From NCBI GenBank assembly GCA_013339895.1, contig JABACO010000005.1, positions 5,838,528 through 5,902,527 on the forward strand: 64,000 nucleotides of DNA. Direction: 5' to 3'. Source of the DNA: Ephydatia muelleri. Its lineage: Eukaryota; Porifera; Demospongiae; Spongillida; Spongillidae. Every line of letters starts with the position of its first letter. Position 1 is the first letter of the stretch. Below are positions 30,686 through 42,852 of this stretch, piece after piece. The notes under the pieces are model-generated. The model had not been told where the DNA came from. It saw only the letters and a program-made list of their open reading frames with translations, and did no database searches. The position numbers were made by a program, and so were the translations under genes.

Positions 30686-31625
30686 ATGGCTGCACGTAAA
30701 CGCAAAGGATTGGAGGTGCGCTGTGAAGATAATGAAGACATGGAAAAGGAAGCTGGAAGTAGTACGGATTTGAAGAAAAGGCAGGTATCAAAGAGTACAT
30801 TTGATATTTGGCAACGAAAACATGAAGAGTACCCAATGTAATATAAACCAATGGTGAGGAAGATTAAACTAACCAATAGTGAGGTAGATTAAACTAACCA
30901 ATGGTGAAGTAGATTAAACTAACCAAATCAAACACAGGCCTGGCTTCGTTGCGAGTTAGACAAATGAACAAACTTGGTACTATATTTGTATTGCAATGTT
31001 TGCGGCATGTACAAGGAACGTATTCGATCGATGAAAAACTACACCAACACATGAGTCACAAGTTCGACAAATCAAAATTTAGCAATCTAACTGCACACGC
31101 AACTAGTGACATTCTAAAGCTGCAATGATTCAGTTCCGAGTTGATTTAGCAAAAGCAATAGGCGAATCTACTGCCATGCTATCGCCTATTGCTGCATGCG
31201 TTTCAATGCTCGATGATGAGACATACGCAATAATGAAGCAAAAGTTTGACTTATGCTACTTAATGGCAAAGGAAAGTATCCCTTTTGTTAAATATCCAGC
31301 CTTGCAGGAATTGGAGACACAGCTTGGCGTTAAGTTAGGGCTTGCGTATAGCACACCTGTTTCTGCGCAGTATTTTACAAGCTACATTGCTCAAATGCTT
31401 CGTGCAGCTTTTGTGGACAAACTCTCTATATGCAGCATACCTCCGCTACATCAGGACTCCACAGAGCAGTCTTGCCGCTATCACAGCGGCACTAGCAAAA
31501 TAGACAGGGTATACATACATATCTTTCAACCCGTACATTATAGTAATAATATGCATGCATGGATGCACATCATGCTGGCACATACGCTATGCTGTAGCGT
31601 TCCTGTCTATATGTATGCTGAGTAA
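30686..31625 (+). pseudogene. hAT-type, ZNF862/C17orf113-like gene remnant (copy 2)
   Basis: As copy 1, but the codon that is TAA in copy 1 is TAC (Tyr) here, so CGMYKERIRSMKNY is open. A 7-bp insertion near 31433 changes the C-terminal frame relative to copy 1. Copy 2 is therefore nearer the ancestral state in the finger. Confidence 0.6.
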
Positions 31626-33487
31626 ATTTACTGAGTAACTATTGTTTGGGGGGTAGAGTAGGCCCCATACACACTGGCCTCCTCACATTGGGCAGGGATA
31701 TGGCATTTTACGAGTGGGTGGTGCCATACCACCACACCCCCAAACACACCGCGTCACGCCTAACTTGACCCAGACTCCCACTGGTCAAAGGTATGCAGTA
31801 GTGGGCTAAGGACGTTTCCTGCAACACAGTCATCGTGATAGAAGAGGTTAAATACAGTTTCTGGTACTTAAACACAGTTAACCGACATTGCGCGTTCGTT
31901 CACCATTAGCGGTCATGCATGATTATCATACGATCATCTCACTTAGCAAATAACAATGCCATCTGCAAGCGCAATTATCAGACCCAAAAATGTGCCTAAT
32001 GCGGTTAAAGGATTAAATTATCTAAGAAATAGAGTATGGCAAAAATATGGTATAAGGTACTCAAAAGTGGTTATTGCTCTGGGACTGTTATCCAGTGCAT
32101 CGCTCTGATCCTGCATTGGAAGTACTCAAAAGTAAGTACCCAAATTCAATACTTCTCTTTGTGCCAGCTCCTGCACAGCTGAGCTTCAGCCACTAGACTT
32201 ATCATATAACTTTGTGTTTAAATCTGGAGTAGCCACTCTCTTTGTATCACGGATGAGCCAGGTAGCTCAGGTACAACTATTGAGAGGTGTATCACACTTA
32301 CGTTTGACCTTAGCTTGAGAAGTGTCAAGACTCCCTTCGTAAAATGGGTCTACACGATGCAGAAAAAATCTCAGATATACCAAGAAGCCTGTCATGGCTG
32401 ATGGTTGAAAGCAAGTATCTTGGGCTACCACAGATGAAGGTATTGAAGAAAGAGATACCCTTTACGAGGAAGCAAGAACCTTGGAGAGACAAAAGGAACT
32501 GTTTGTGGTGAAGGGTGGGAGATGCTGCAGTTGCAGGATTAATTGAACAGACAGTAGTAGAAAGCAGGTCTAAAAGAAAAAGTGAAAAGATGATTGAACG
32601 AACCAGTGGTGAAGATGATAACGGTGAACAGTGGACAGAGATCGAGGAACTGAATGATGATGTGGAAGGCGAAGAGAACACGCCGGTCCTAATTGTCCGA
32701 TATCCTAGCTAGTTACATTAATATAGCAATATGCACCACCCGTTATGGTCGCACCACGACGCTACCACCTATTCTTGTAGAACTGTTTGGTTGCTGAACG
32801 TTTGTAATGTGCTGAAAACTTGCTTTATATGTTATGTACGTAATTTATCATCACCTTTACAAAATAAGAATTACGTATTACGTATAAATGGATTAGTTAT
32901 TAAAAATACAAATACAATATATGAATCTATTCATTGTATTATTCGTATTTACTTGATCTCTACAGTAGATGACTTTTCTTTTGTTTCTAGTTTGTCCGCC
33001 AACTACCTATTCAACAAAAGCTATTTCTTCACCTAATTTGAGCACTACACAATTCAGTTGACTATGTAGCAGCAAGGTCAGAAAGTGTCAACATATGGTG
33101 CCATTGTAGACAAAGCTAAAATCAATTTACCTAGTCACGTGACAATAATGAATTAACGAAACAACACACAACGTACACTGATAGTGCTCGAAAGTTTGCT
33201 CCACTTGTGACGAGTAAATGGCTCTCGAACTCTTGACAATGCACAAGCGCGAAGAACTAAAGAGGACCAAATGATGTACAAGAACGAAAGTTAACGAACA
33301 ATCACACACACATACACACAACATACATAAGCTGGTAGTGCTCGTGTTACTTGCTTAACTTGTAACTCACGAACTCTTGACAATGCACAAGCGCGAAGAA
33401 CTAAAGAGGACCAAATAATGTACAATAACGAAACTTAACGCACGAACCCCCGGGACACATGCACACAACACACACACACGCACGCAC

Positions 33488-33520
<33 letters not shown>

Positions 33521-35400
33521 TACACAACATACCAAACACACACGTACGCTGATAGTGCTCGTATTACTCTTATGTTTGCTGAACTTTGACGAGTAGTTTC
33601 TCTTGACAACGCACAAGCGTGACGAACGTACGATGAAACAGCAGAACTAAATCCGCGCTTCAGAGATAATTTATACAGCGATTGCAACGCGTCACGTGAG
33701 CCGAAGAGCCATCCGACCTGCACGTGCATAAAAGTGCGAAACGGACATCAAATTCGCTTGTTTGTGACAGCCACGAAAGGAAGACAGTATCCATTGCTGT
33801 GATAAAGTACGTTATATTTTTTTGTCATTTATAGAATTTGACGCGTGATTTTATATTGTCCAATGAAATTTTACAATGTCGGATACGCACTTTTTAGTGG
33901 GACAGCATCTTGTGCATCCGCGGGCTTTTTATTCATACGATCATTTGCCTAGCATGAAAAATGGTTATATTTTAGCGTGATGTTATGTTTTTGTCCAAAG
34001 CGCACTTGTAACGACCCCTATAGCATATTGGGTATGCAAAACTTGTGGGACAGTTTAGCCGTAGCTGCGCAGATTAGTGGGGTAAAACTGATACTGGCTT
34101 GTAGCTCTTTCCTTATATTCTAGTGTCCAGGTATTGTACTGCATGCATGTACACCACACGTTTGGTTCACGGCGTGTATTTTTTTAAAGGGAATGGGAAA
34201 AAGGAAATTTAGATTGGGGCAACATCTGAAGAATGAAGAGCGCGTGCAGCGAAGTCTAATCGTGTCTGTTCCTCGCGAGAGTGTCGATATTTCTGTTTCT
34301 TCGTCCCTGACTGTATCACACTGCCTCCGCCATTGGCCTGCCCTGTTTCCATACCGTTAGCAGTGATTTCAGAATGTGTGGTTTCATCTCTCAAACGTCT
34401 TACAAGCAATCTTAGCCTGTTAATTAGATCCGTTTCCTGCCTAGACTGTAGCCTCCAAACATCCTTCTCTTGTACTCTGCAAGTTCCAGATTCATGGTTC
34501 TGGCATAACAGTCCACGTTAACAGGACTATCAACTGCTGTGGCTCCATCGATCAAAAACTAAACTGGCCATTGAGCCTTCAGAATAGAACTATCTGCTCA
34601 GATGTTTGCAGAGTGCTAAGTTTTCTTCCTACCAATGTAAATTCTCTTGCAAAGTTGAAATCTGTTTTGGATGTATACTGGGATGGTGCATACCTGTGTA
34701 GTGGAAACCCAGATCATCATTTACCTCAGCAATGGTGCTACAATGCCTCCACGCTCCATGGTCTGTGTGGTATGCATTGTTTTGTATGTTCTGAGTTTAC
34801 ATTTTGTTCCACCTATAGGTAACAAGTCATCACAGATATAGCACCTACAGTTAAGAACAGTGAAGATGTTCTATTCTTTTGGTCAATGCTAAGTTCTAAC
34901 TGTGATGAGGAATCAAGCAAAACTTTGTTTCAAATGGTAGTGGATTTGTGGGTAACAGTTCGGGGTTATTCATGCTCAAGTGCTTGGGTATAAAAGTACA
35001 AGATTGCCCAAAAGAAATCAACACAGAAGTCGAAAGGCATTAGGAAGATAAACGTTTATGTCGTTTGAACGTAGTGAATTTGACAGAAACTATGCTCTCT
35101 CCGATTGCAATTGGATACATATGATGTAGATGTGAGCATGGCCACGCGGTGGAGGGTATATTAGCCTTGGGAGCGGGAAGATTGGTCAGTCTAGGTCTCA
35201 GTGCACGTGACACCAAGAAATTTCTCTATGTCTGATCACAAGGAGGAAAACGCTGTTCTGACGGATAAGGGAAAGGACGCTGACAGATCTTCTGACCGTT
35301 TGCTTACTGTGCGAATGGACCTGATGCTTCAGTCCATGCAGCGCGACACCGGGAAATTTCACTATGTCTGATCACGAGGAGGAAAACGCTGTTCTGACGG

Positions 35401-35811
35401 ATGACGCGGATCGAAAAAGCAGAACATGCGGCGGAGAGGAAGATCGCCAAGCGCCTGCACAAGGCAAAAGAGCCTACCGCACTGGTACCATTCGCGGGGT
35501 CCGCACCAGGAGCCTGCCACCAGTGTGGCGAAATCGGCCATTGGAGGCGTGAATGCCCTAAACGTGTGGTCGCAGGTGCAACGTATCCTTTATTACATGT
35601 AGTGAGTAAAAATGCGGAGTATACAGAGGACACGTGTTCAGGTGTCAAGGGTGTATGTAAGGGGAATGAAGGTGTTGATTTACAGAAAGGTGACATTTTA
35701 TTGCCACCCCATGGTGTGTATCCTACTGTCAAGGGTAGACTGAATAGTTGCGTTACTTCTTGGTGGGAGGAGTTATGTGCCCACCACCATCCCTTATTCC
35801 CAGGGTTTTGA
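35401..35811 (+). pseudogene. Ngaro-like gag C-terminus with CCHC knuckle (copy 2)
   Basis: Same protein as in copy 1, knuckle at 35514-35555. The RT start after it is truncated in the same way, so the internal deletion preceded the tandem duplication. Confidence 0.65.
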
Positions 35812-35843
35812 AACATGCAAAAATATGCTAAGCAAAGGGAACT

Positions 35844-36047
35844 TTGGTTGTGCCTGCATGGGAATCAGGCCCATTTTGGCCACTAATATGTCCCAATGGT
35901 CTAGATTTGGCCAAGTTTGTCGACGCATTTGTGTTGCTGCCATTGTCAGATAATCTTTTTTGCCCTGGTGAATCTGGGCAAGTGTTGTTCCATGGGGAAG
36001 TCCCTAACTCTGATGTCTATGCTCTCAGGGTTAATTGTGTGGTATAA
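35844..36047 (+). pseudogene. RNase H tail of the Ngaro-like element (copy 2)
   Basis: Identical tail to 27322-27525, same position relative to the gag end. Confidence 0.5.
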
Positions 36048-36112
36048 CCTTGCACTGGGCAGTTGCTTGGGTATGCTTGCATTCTGTAACAATGTGAGCT
36101 GTGCCAACCTTT

Positions 36113-36363
36113 GCGTGTTGACTGTGTTTAGCCATTTGGGCTGCATCAACTGGCGTGTTGACTGCGTTTAGCCATTTGGGCTGTGTCGACCGGTGTGTTA
36201 CTGTGTTTAGCCACTTGGGCTGTGTCAACTGGCGTGTTGACTGTGTTTAGCCATTTGGGCTGTGTCAACCGGCGTGTTGACTGCGTTTAGCCATTTGGGC
36301 TGTGTCAATCGGCGTGTTGACTGTGTTTAGCCATTTGGGCTGAGTCAACCGGCGTGTTGACCA
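36113..36363. repeat. 40-bp minisatellite in the Ngaro-like element (copy 2)
   Basis: Same array as 27591-27841; no unit gain or loss between the tandem copies, which argues for a recent duplication. Confidence 0.9.
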
Positions 36364-36421
36364 TTGATTACGAGAACAATCATCAGTGAATTTCTAACTG
36401 CTTTTTTCTATCCTTGTTGAT

Positions 36422-37361
36422 ATGATGTCTGCAGGTGTCTGGCCTTTGCTGATGAATCTGGGGGACCCTGAGTTACAACGCTTAGCCCAGTCTCTACCAG
36501 CCACGGTTCTGAGAAGCAGGGCAGATTCCACAACAAAGAAATATCTAGGTGCATACCAGAGATGGAAGACCCAGACACGAAGTACCTGCATTCCCTGTCC
36601 AAGCAGTGCATTTGCACTATACCTGCAACATCTAAGTGAGTCTGTGCAGTCCAAAGCTGCAGTAGAGGAGGCAGTGCATGCACTGTCATGGTTGCATGAG
36701 GTAGCCGGGCTTGAGCCTGTGAGTAGTGTGCCTATAGTGCAGGCTACACTGAGTGGTCTGAGGCGTGTTCTGGCCAAACCCAAAACTCGTAAAGAGTAGA
36801 TATGTTGAAGGCCATGGTGGAGTCTGTGGGGCTAGATCCATCCCTGACGGAGGTCAGGTTGTTGGCAATGTGTTTGATATCATTTGCTGGATTCCTGAGG
36901 TGCGATGAGCTGATTAAGCTTAAGTGTTCCGATATAACTATAAATGCAGTGAGTATGATTATTACTGTTGCCTCCAGTAAGACAGATCAGTACAGAGAGG
37001 GATCTTCCCTTGTTGTGGCTAGGACATGGACAGAGACCTGTCCAGTGAGCATGTTGGAAAGGTATTTCACCATGGGTGGGTTATGTCACACATCGCATGA
37101 GAGGGTGTTTAGGGAAATAACTAAGACCAAGACAGGGCACGGGAGATTCTGTTGGAGAAGATAAAAGCAAAGGGTTGGGACCCATCACAGTTTGGGATGC
37201 ATAGTCTGAGGGCGGGAGGCGCCACAGCTGCGGCCAACGGAGATGTACCTGACCGATTGTTTAAGCGGCATGGCCACTGGAGGTCAGAGACAGCAAAGGA
37301 TGGGTATGTTAAGGACTCTGTCGAAAACCGCCTGGAGGTGTCCAAACACCTGGGCCTGTAA
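36422..37361 (+). pseudogene. Tyrosine recombinase, near full length but frameshifted (copy 2)
   Basis: Frame 1 (36422-36799) has the core-binding domain. Frame 2 (36802-37164) has FLRCDEL and SSKTDQYREG. Frame 3 (37152-37361) has HSLRAGG (H-x2-R), KRHGHWRS and the nucleophile region DGYVKDS. All six catalytic positions can be seen, but two frame breaks (about 36797 and 37150) interrupt the gene. It catalyses integration of the circular cDNA in Ngaro/DIRS elements. Confidence 0.85.
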
Positions 37362-37384
37362 GTGCTCACTGCTTTCTTTGTAAC

Positions 37385-37434
37385 TCTATGTTAGGTGTCG
37401 TGCACAGCCGACGCTACACCATGTGTTGTCATGG
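37385..37434 (+). repeat. Ngaro-like B1 repeat
   Basis: 50-bp direct repeat of 37946-37995 (one mismatch seen), placed just after the recombinase stop and before A2. Confidence 0.85.
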
Positions 37435-37489
37435 GAGTGGGTAGGGTGCATGAGTATGTGGGAGGCAATAATAATAATAATAATGAGAG

Positions 37490-37655
37490 AGATAAACGTT
37501 TATGTCGTTTGAACGTAGTGAATTAGACAGAAAAAATGCTCTCTCTGATTGCAATTGGATACATATGATGTAGGTGTGAGGCATGTGAGCATGGCCACGT
37601 GGTGGTAGGTATATTAGCCTTGGGAGCGGGAAGAATGGTCAGTCTAGGTCTCAGT
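37490..37655 (+). repeat. Ngaro-like A2 repeat
   Basis: Direct repeat of 35046-35202, with small indels; ends at GTCTCAGT in both. Confidence 0.85.
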
Positions 37656-37945
37656 TTCAACGTGTGTATTTTTTCAAGTGTTTTTGTCCTACCGGTAGCA
37701 GGTTGCTCCTTGACATCATGACCACACAGATAAAAGTGGAAGATTCCGGGCAATGGAACTCAGGTGTTCAGAGCAGTATGTGTGGGTTTTTTCCACACTA
37801 AGTGAGGTTTTTTTCCTTGAGCTGGTGTGGGCCCACCGCTTTAAATAAATTAGGCAAAAATTTAAATTTAGATATAGGTAGTTGGTCCCTGCTCTGCGTG
37901 TGTGCTTGTATGTCCTTGTGAGGTGTTGGTTGTATTTGTCAATTG

Positions 37946-37995
37946 TCTATGTTAGGTGTCGTGCACAGCCGACGCTACACCATGTGCTGTCATGG
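37946..37995 (+). repeat. Ngaro-like B2 repeat
   Basis: Right boundary of the element; the match with B1 ends at CATGG. Confidence 0.8.
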
Positions 37996-39730
37996 TATTT
38001 GTGCGTAGTTTATAATGCATTTCTATGGATTCGGCTACAGATGGCACGCGTTTATAAGTGTTAAGTGGGTCAGTTGCCAATCCCTATATTTGTGTTGCGT
38101 TATAGATACCATATACCCAACGAAACAAATTCTCTATAAACATGGCGGAATCAAATACTGTTGGCTCGAGAAAAGAGGCGGATCCAGGATTTCGGGGCAA
38201 TTAAGGCAAGGGTACCTCCTGCCCAACTGGGGTTGGGGGACCTCTGCAAGCTCCTCCATTGTGGTCTGGGGCGGAGCCCTAGAAGATCAGGTCCGTAAGC
38301 TGGGGGGTTTGGACTAACACCTCCCCTGTTGTCAGTTATATTTGTTTCAGGCCACCGTTTACCCGCTAGGCAGGCTGGCATTAGTAAGGTACGCGCGCGT
38401 TTAACCATAGATATTAAACCCCAAAATATCTATGGTTTAACAGGAACCCCCATTTATTGTATTCCTTTTAAATTAGACGCTTACACAGCCATGCAGAAGT
38501 TTTCTCCTTGTTTCAAAACTGTACTCAAGAGTGAATCAGACTGTTTACCAGACCCTGGTAGACCTAGCCTGGTGCAAAACCTCTGATTCATATTTGATGG
38601 AGTAAACATTGATTCATACCTGTATTACCAGAGGATTTCCAAACCTGGTTATCAGTCTGATATATGGCTGCATACAGTCTGAATCATTGTGGTATCCGCT
38701 GAAAGCCGGAGCGCATTTACGATCGTGCCCTACATGTATACCATATGCGGGTTTTGTATTTACTAACGTTCAATTATAACATTACAAGAACATAAATAAA
38801 CAGGTTACAAACAATACAATGTATGCATTACACACAATACACATTTAAGCAGTACATCATATTGCTCCAATCATGCTTGAAATGCAGAGTATGTTCATTG
38901 GTAGGTTTTCGTTCAATTCTTCAGGATGACGCTCTCTCTTCAAATGTGCAACCATCTGTGCATTCATGAACAAGGGATACAGCACGCTTAACCTGGTTAC
39001 AATTGGCAGTAGAAATATTCTTCTGCTGCAAGGCTGTGAGCACTACAACTTAAATGGATAACCTGTGCTTAACAACTATGAGTGTCCGTTGGTGTCATAA
39101 CAAAGACAGAAGGTTTGCTCGGAACGTAACTGACATGCAGCCAAGAGCAAGGAGTACCTGTACTGAAATAGAAAACCTAGTATCACATGATCATGCAGCA
39201 TTGGATCCAGATCTTGGGAGAGCGGCATCATGCTGTGTGCATAGTTATGATAACTGTGTGAGCCTTCAACAAGATGTTAGGCTGCTATTAAACTTTATCA
39301 AACAAGTACTAACAGCATCCCCCTACTGACATGCAAAACACATATTAGACTCTTACCTGACTAGAGACAGTTTCAACAAAATCTCCAGCATGTACTAGTC
39401 TGACTCAAATGCTATCATCCCATCAAAAACCTTCACACAGTCATCGGGTTGACAGTGCAGAAGCTCAATGTTGACTCCTCAGTCATTCTGAAGTCCTTTA
39501 ATAGTGGGGTAGCTGAGACTAACAGTTCCAAGGCTGACATGTTTGAGGATGTTTGGACCTAAGCTGCATGTAACACATACCTGATGTATGTACATACATG
39601 CATAGGTATGCTCACTTTCCTTAGTGCCCCTGGTTGATGAATACTTCTACCTGCATTGTGTTAATCAATGGGAACATTATTGAAGAAATGCTGCATCATT
39701 GGTGAGAGATACAAACCATCACCACACCTA
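37996..39730. other. Spacer with SINE/MITE-like scraps
   Basis: 38177-38200 reads GGCGGATCCAGGATTT, a motif seen at ends of some invertebrate hAT MITEs (from memory). 38402-38440 forms a short inverted repeat around CCATAGATATT. No gene supported. Confidence 0.35.
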
Positions 39731-40430
39731 GTCTCGTACCCAGACCCACGCCACAGCAGCGGATGGATTACATTATCGCTACGTGGAAGTAGGGTCTGGA
39801 GAATCTCTCGGATCGTGGCCAGTGGAATGTAATAATTAACATTAAGTCATACCACTGTCACGCGCTGCGGGTGAATACATGTATAAGAGGTCTCGTGGAC
39901 CTTATGGGTAATCAATTGTCACCTGCAGTGTTGGTAAGATGAGTTACTGATATCTGCCCCTGTCTATAGTAGAATGGCATCGCTCCTGCATACACTGCTG
40001 TAGCATCTCTCCTTGTTAGTGCTTCGATCTGGTCCTTCATTAACGCGCAAAGGACTAACAACGATGACTACTGACCCTCCCGCTCGTCTGTCGAACAGTT
40101 TAGGCAGGATTCAATAGCAGATGGACTTCCCGTATCCACGAAGACATCACAACCACTGGCTTCCATAGCTGCTCGCTGGTCAGACCATAGATATTATAGT
40201 TGACTGAAAGCCAAGCTTGATTGCAGCGGAGGTGATCTCATGATTACGAACGCGCGCGTGACTGTCACGTCAATTAAAACCACTAATTGCGCATGCTTGC
40301 AATCCGATTGTACCGTTCAGAATCGAACGGCGGGAGCCACGATTTTGCCGAGAGATTCTCCAGACCCTACTTCCACGTAGCGGTGATGTAATTCATCCGC
40401 TGCTGTGGCGTGGGTCTGGGTACGAGACTA
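39731..40430. mobile_element. MULE-like MITE with about 85-bp TIRs
   Basis: The ends GTCTCGTACCCAGACCCACG and its inverse (ending about 40428) match over about 81 bp with roughly three differences, then again after a short indel (ATCGTGGC). The flanks carry CACCACACCTA on both sides (39720-39730 and 40431-40441), a 10-11 bp target duplication as expected for Mutator-like elements. The 700-bp interior has no coding sequence. Confidence 0.7.
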
Positions 40431-40483
40431 CACCACACCTAGGTATGAGAAATATTTGTGTGTACATGAATACAAACTTCATA

Positions 40484-40979
40484 TCATTGAGCATACCGTA
40501 TATCACTAGAAGTAGGAGCATCACAAAGGTGACGAAGATGCTGTTGTACAGTAAAATGATGGCAAATATCGGCTAAGTGAAAGTCGATTGCTGAAAATAT
40601 TCTCTCCTCTAACAGTTGCATTAAAAGATTCACATCTAAAACATACATAAAGGTTGTCAGGTTATTTATCCGAATCATGAATGTTATATTTTCTTTTGTT
40701 AAAGGGGGGAATCCCCTTTCAAATGTTAGTACCCCGTGCCATAGTTATGGGAACACAAAAATACACTCACACAACAGACCTTTCTGCACTGAAAGCTGAG
40801 CATGGTCCAAAATCATGCATTGATTGAACCAGGTGAAGCACCAGATTAATTTTAGGTTTTCTGAGTCGGGTAGGCATGTAATTCTTGACATTGGTAACAA
40901 ATTCTTCGCGAATTTGTTTGCCATTAGGATTTAGGATCACGGGTAATATACATGTAACCGTATAATATGTAATGAACAA
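40484..40979 (-). pseudogene. Two exons of an unidentified transposon-type protein
   Basis: Upstream exon (40979 to about 40782): KPKINLVLHLVQSMHDFGPC followed by SAFSAER, then a donor AAAG/GTCTGT. Downstream, after TTTTAG (about 40638), the minus strand reads ESFNATVRGENIFSNR and, after a one-base frame break, DICHHFTVQQHLRHLC. The combined order (FGP..F..E, then FESFN..R...SNR..SRDI) is a pattern I know from large transposon proteins in fungi and animals. The frame break makes it a likely pseudogene. Confidence 0.5.
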
Positions 40980-41019
40980 ACACAGTCCTTGAAGTGTTTG
41001 TAATATTATAATTAATTAA

Positions 41020-41420
41020 TTTGATGTTAGGTCCCTCCCACAAGTATTGACTCACACGACAACACACACTCACTCACACACACACACTCACACACAAACT
41101 GACATACACACATGGATATGTACACTGATGACTGATGGTGTCAGTTTTGACAATATTAAAACCTCAGCATTGCTTTGATGTTAGGTCCTCCTACAAGTAT
41201 TGTGCCAGCACACACACACAATCAAACATACATGCACGTGTCACTGATGACTGATGAGATGTCAGTTTTGACAAATGCATTGCTTTGATGTTAGGTCCCT
41301 CCCACAAGTATTGTGCCACACATGCACAAATACACATACATACTACACATACGTACACACACACTGACACACAAACACACACATGCACATGCACACACTT
41401 GCACACACTGACACACATGA
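41020..41420. repeat. Three tandem units with CA microsatellites
   Basis: TTTGATGTTAGGTCC(C)TCC followed by ACAAGTATTG occurs at about 41020, 41176 and 41286, each followed by a CA-rich tract and then GATGACTGATG (first two units). Unit length 110-155 bp. Confidence 0.75.
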
Positions 41421-41508
41421 CACATGATAAGCGACATGAGGCTGACAGCAGTGAAGGAGGCTGCAAAGAAGATGTAGAACAGACAGAACTCTGAAAGGTT
41501 ATCAGCAA

Positions 41509-42683
41509 TGGGTGGCCAAATAAAATAGTTGAGGTACCAGAATATGCTCGTAGGTACTGGAATTTCAGAGAGGTGTTAACCACACAGGATGGTGTGATCT
41601 ACAAAGGTGGTCAAGTGGCGATGCCGAGTTCACTGCTCAAGAGAGGAGTTTTCTTGTGTCGTCTACATTCAAGTCATCAGGGTCAACAGTCTACTTTCCT
41701 TCGAGCTAGAGATGTGGTCTACTGGCCAGGCATGTTGGAAGATATCAAGCGGGTAACCACAACCTGTCCTAGAACATGCCAGCACAAGCCAAACAAGATA
41801 TCAGAGCACATGAGATTCCAGAACAGCCATGGGCTAAGGTGGGGTTGGATATGTTCCGGAGCAAAGGAAAAGGCTACTTGATCATCATTGACTATTTAAC
41901 AAACCTGTCCACTATCACAAACTCTAACATCGGATGTGATTGGTGCAACTAAGGAACAGTTTGCCAGACATGGAATTCCAGTAGTGGTTCAGAGCGATGG
42001 AGGACCACAATTCATGGCCCGTGAATTTCAAGTATTTGCATCTACCTGGGGGTTTGTGCATACCTTCTCATCCCCATGCAACAGTCAGTCCAATGGCAAA
42101 GCAGAGTCGGCAGTACAGATAGCCAAGCGGTTATTGAAGATGTGCCCTGATCCATACCTGGCACTGTTAGAATGGAGAAATACTCCCACCTCTGGCATGG
42201 GATCTAGCCCAAACCAGAGACTATTCTCAACAAGAACTTGGGGTGTCCTGGTGACTAGTCAGGAGAGACTAAAGCCCGAGATCCAGGAAGATATGTGGGA
42301 ACGTGGAAGCAACAAACTAGACAGAGGCCAGCACAAGTGCAATTAGAACCCATACAAGCAAGTGGGTCAGCCAGTGTTGGTTCAGATGGTTTGCAAGGAA
42401 AACCCAATGGAACAGGGGAATGTGCATGGACCAGCTGTCTGACAGATCATACATAGTGGACGTGGATGGTCAAATCTTGAGAAGGAACAGAGTGTTTCTG
42501 AGACCCTCCAGTCACCAGCCAGATGTGGATGCAGAAGACAGAATGTCTGATCAAGGACCTACCAAGGAGCTATCAGTCCCAAATGTGGAGAATCCAGCGT
42601 TGGAAGTGACTACCCTACCAAGAGAGGCCACGACTGTTGAAGGGAGGTCAGTACACCTGGCCCATGAATGGGATCAACTTTGA
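41509..42683 (+). pseudogene. Ty3/gypsy pol remnant: integrase
   Basis: Frame 41573-41881 has the zinc-binding part with LHSSHQGQQSTFLRARDVVYWPG and a C-x-x-x-C pair. Frame 41936-42346 has the core with VQSDGGPQFMAREF (second Asp), FVHTFSSPCNSQSNGKAE (Glu) and RNTPTSGMGSSP. Frame 42420-42683 has the basic C-terminal part. The first catalytic Asp area (about 41882-41935) is shifted. At least two frame breaks, so inactive. Different from the two gypsy elements at the window ends. Confidence 0.8.
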
Positions 42684-42852
42684 GAAGGGCCATCAGTAAA
42701 TGAACACCCCCCTGCAGCTGTGGAGAACATTGACGGTTACGCCTGTCGTGGGTAAAGATAGAGTGCTAACACACTCTGGACGAGTTGTGCAGGAACCCAC
42801 TTGGTTCAAGGATTTTGTAAAGAACATCTAACTCATTATTTAGGAGAGGGGA

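Larger units (their letters stand above)
28573..37081 (+). repeat. Tandem duplication, copy 2 (8.5 kb)
   Basis: Starts in the middle of the C2HC-finger coding segment, with the preceding bases replaced by a 19-bp insertion (28558-28576) copied from 28201-28219. Continues on the right into unduplicated sequence, so it keeps the true right flank. Confidence 0.97.
35046..37995 (+). mobile_element. Ngaro-like YR retrotransposon, copy 2, internally deleted
   Basis: Split direct repeats typical of Ngaro/PAT-type elements are visible. A1 35046-35202 is repeated as A2 37490-37655 (both contain GATAAACGTTTATGTCG). B1 37385-37434 is repeated as B2 37946-37995 (both contain GGTGTCGTGCACAGCCGACG). The order is A1-body-B1-A2-B2. 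The body holds gag (CCHC), a short RT start, an RNase H tail and a tyrosine recombinase, but the RT/RNase H core is gone and the recombinase is frameshifted. Such elements transpose by reverse transcription and YR-mediated insertion without target duplication; this copy could at most be mobilised in trans. Confidence 0.85.
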
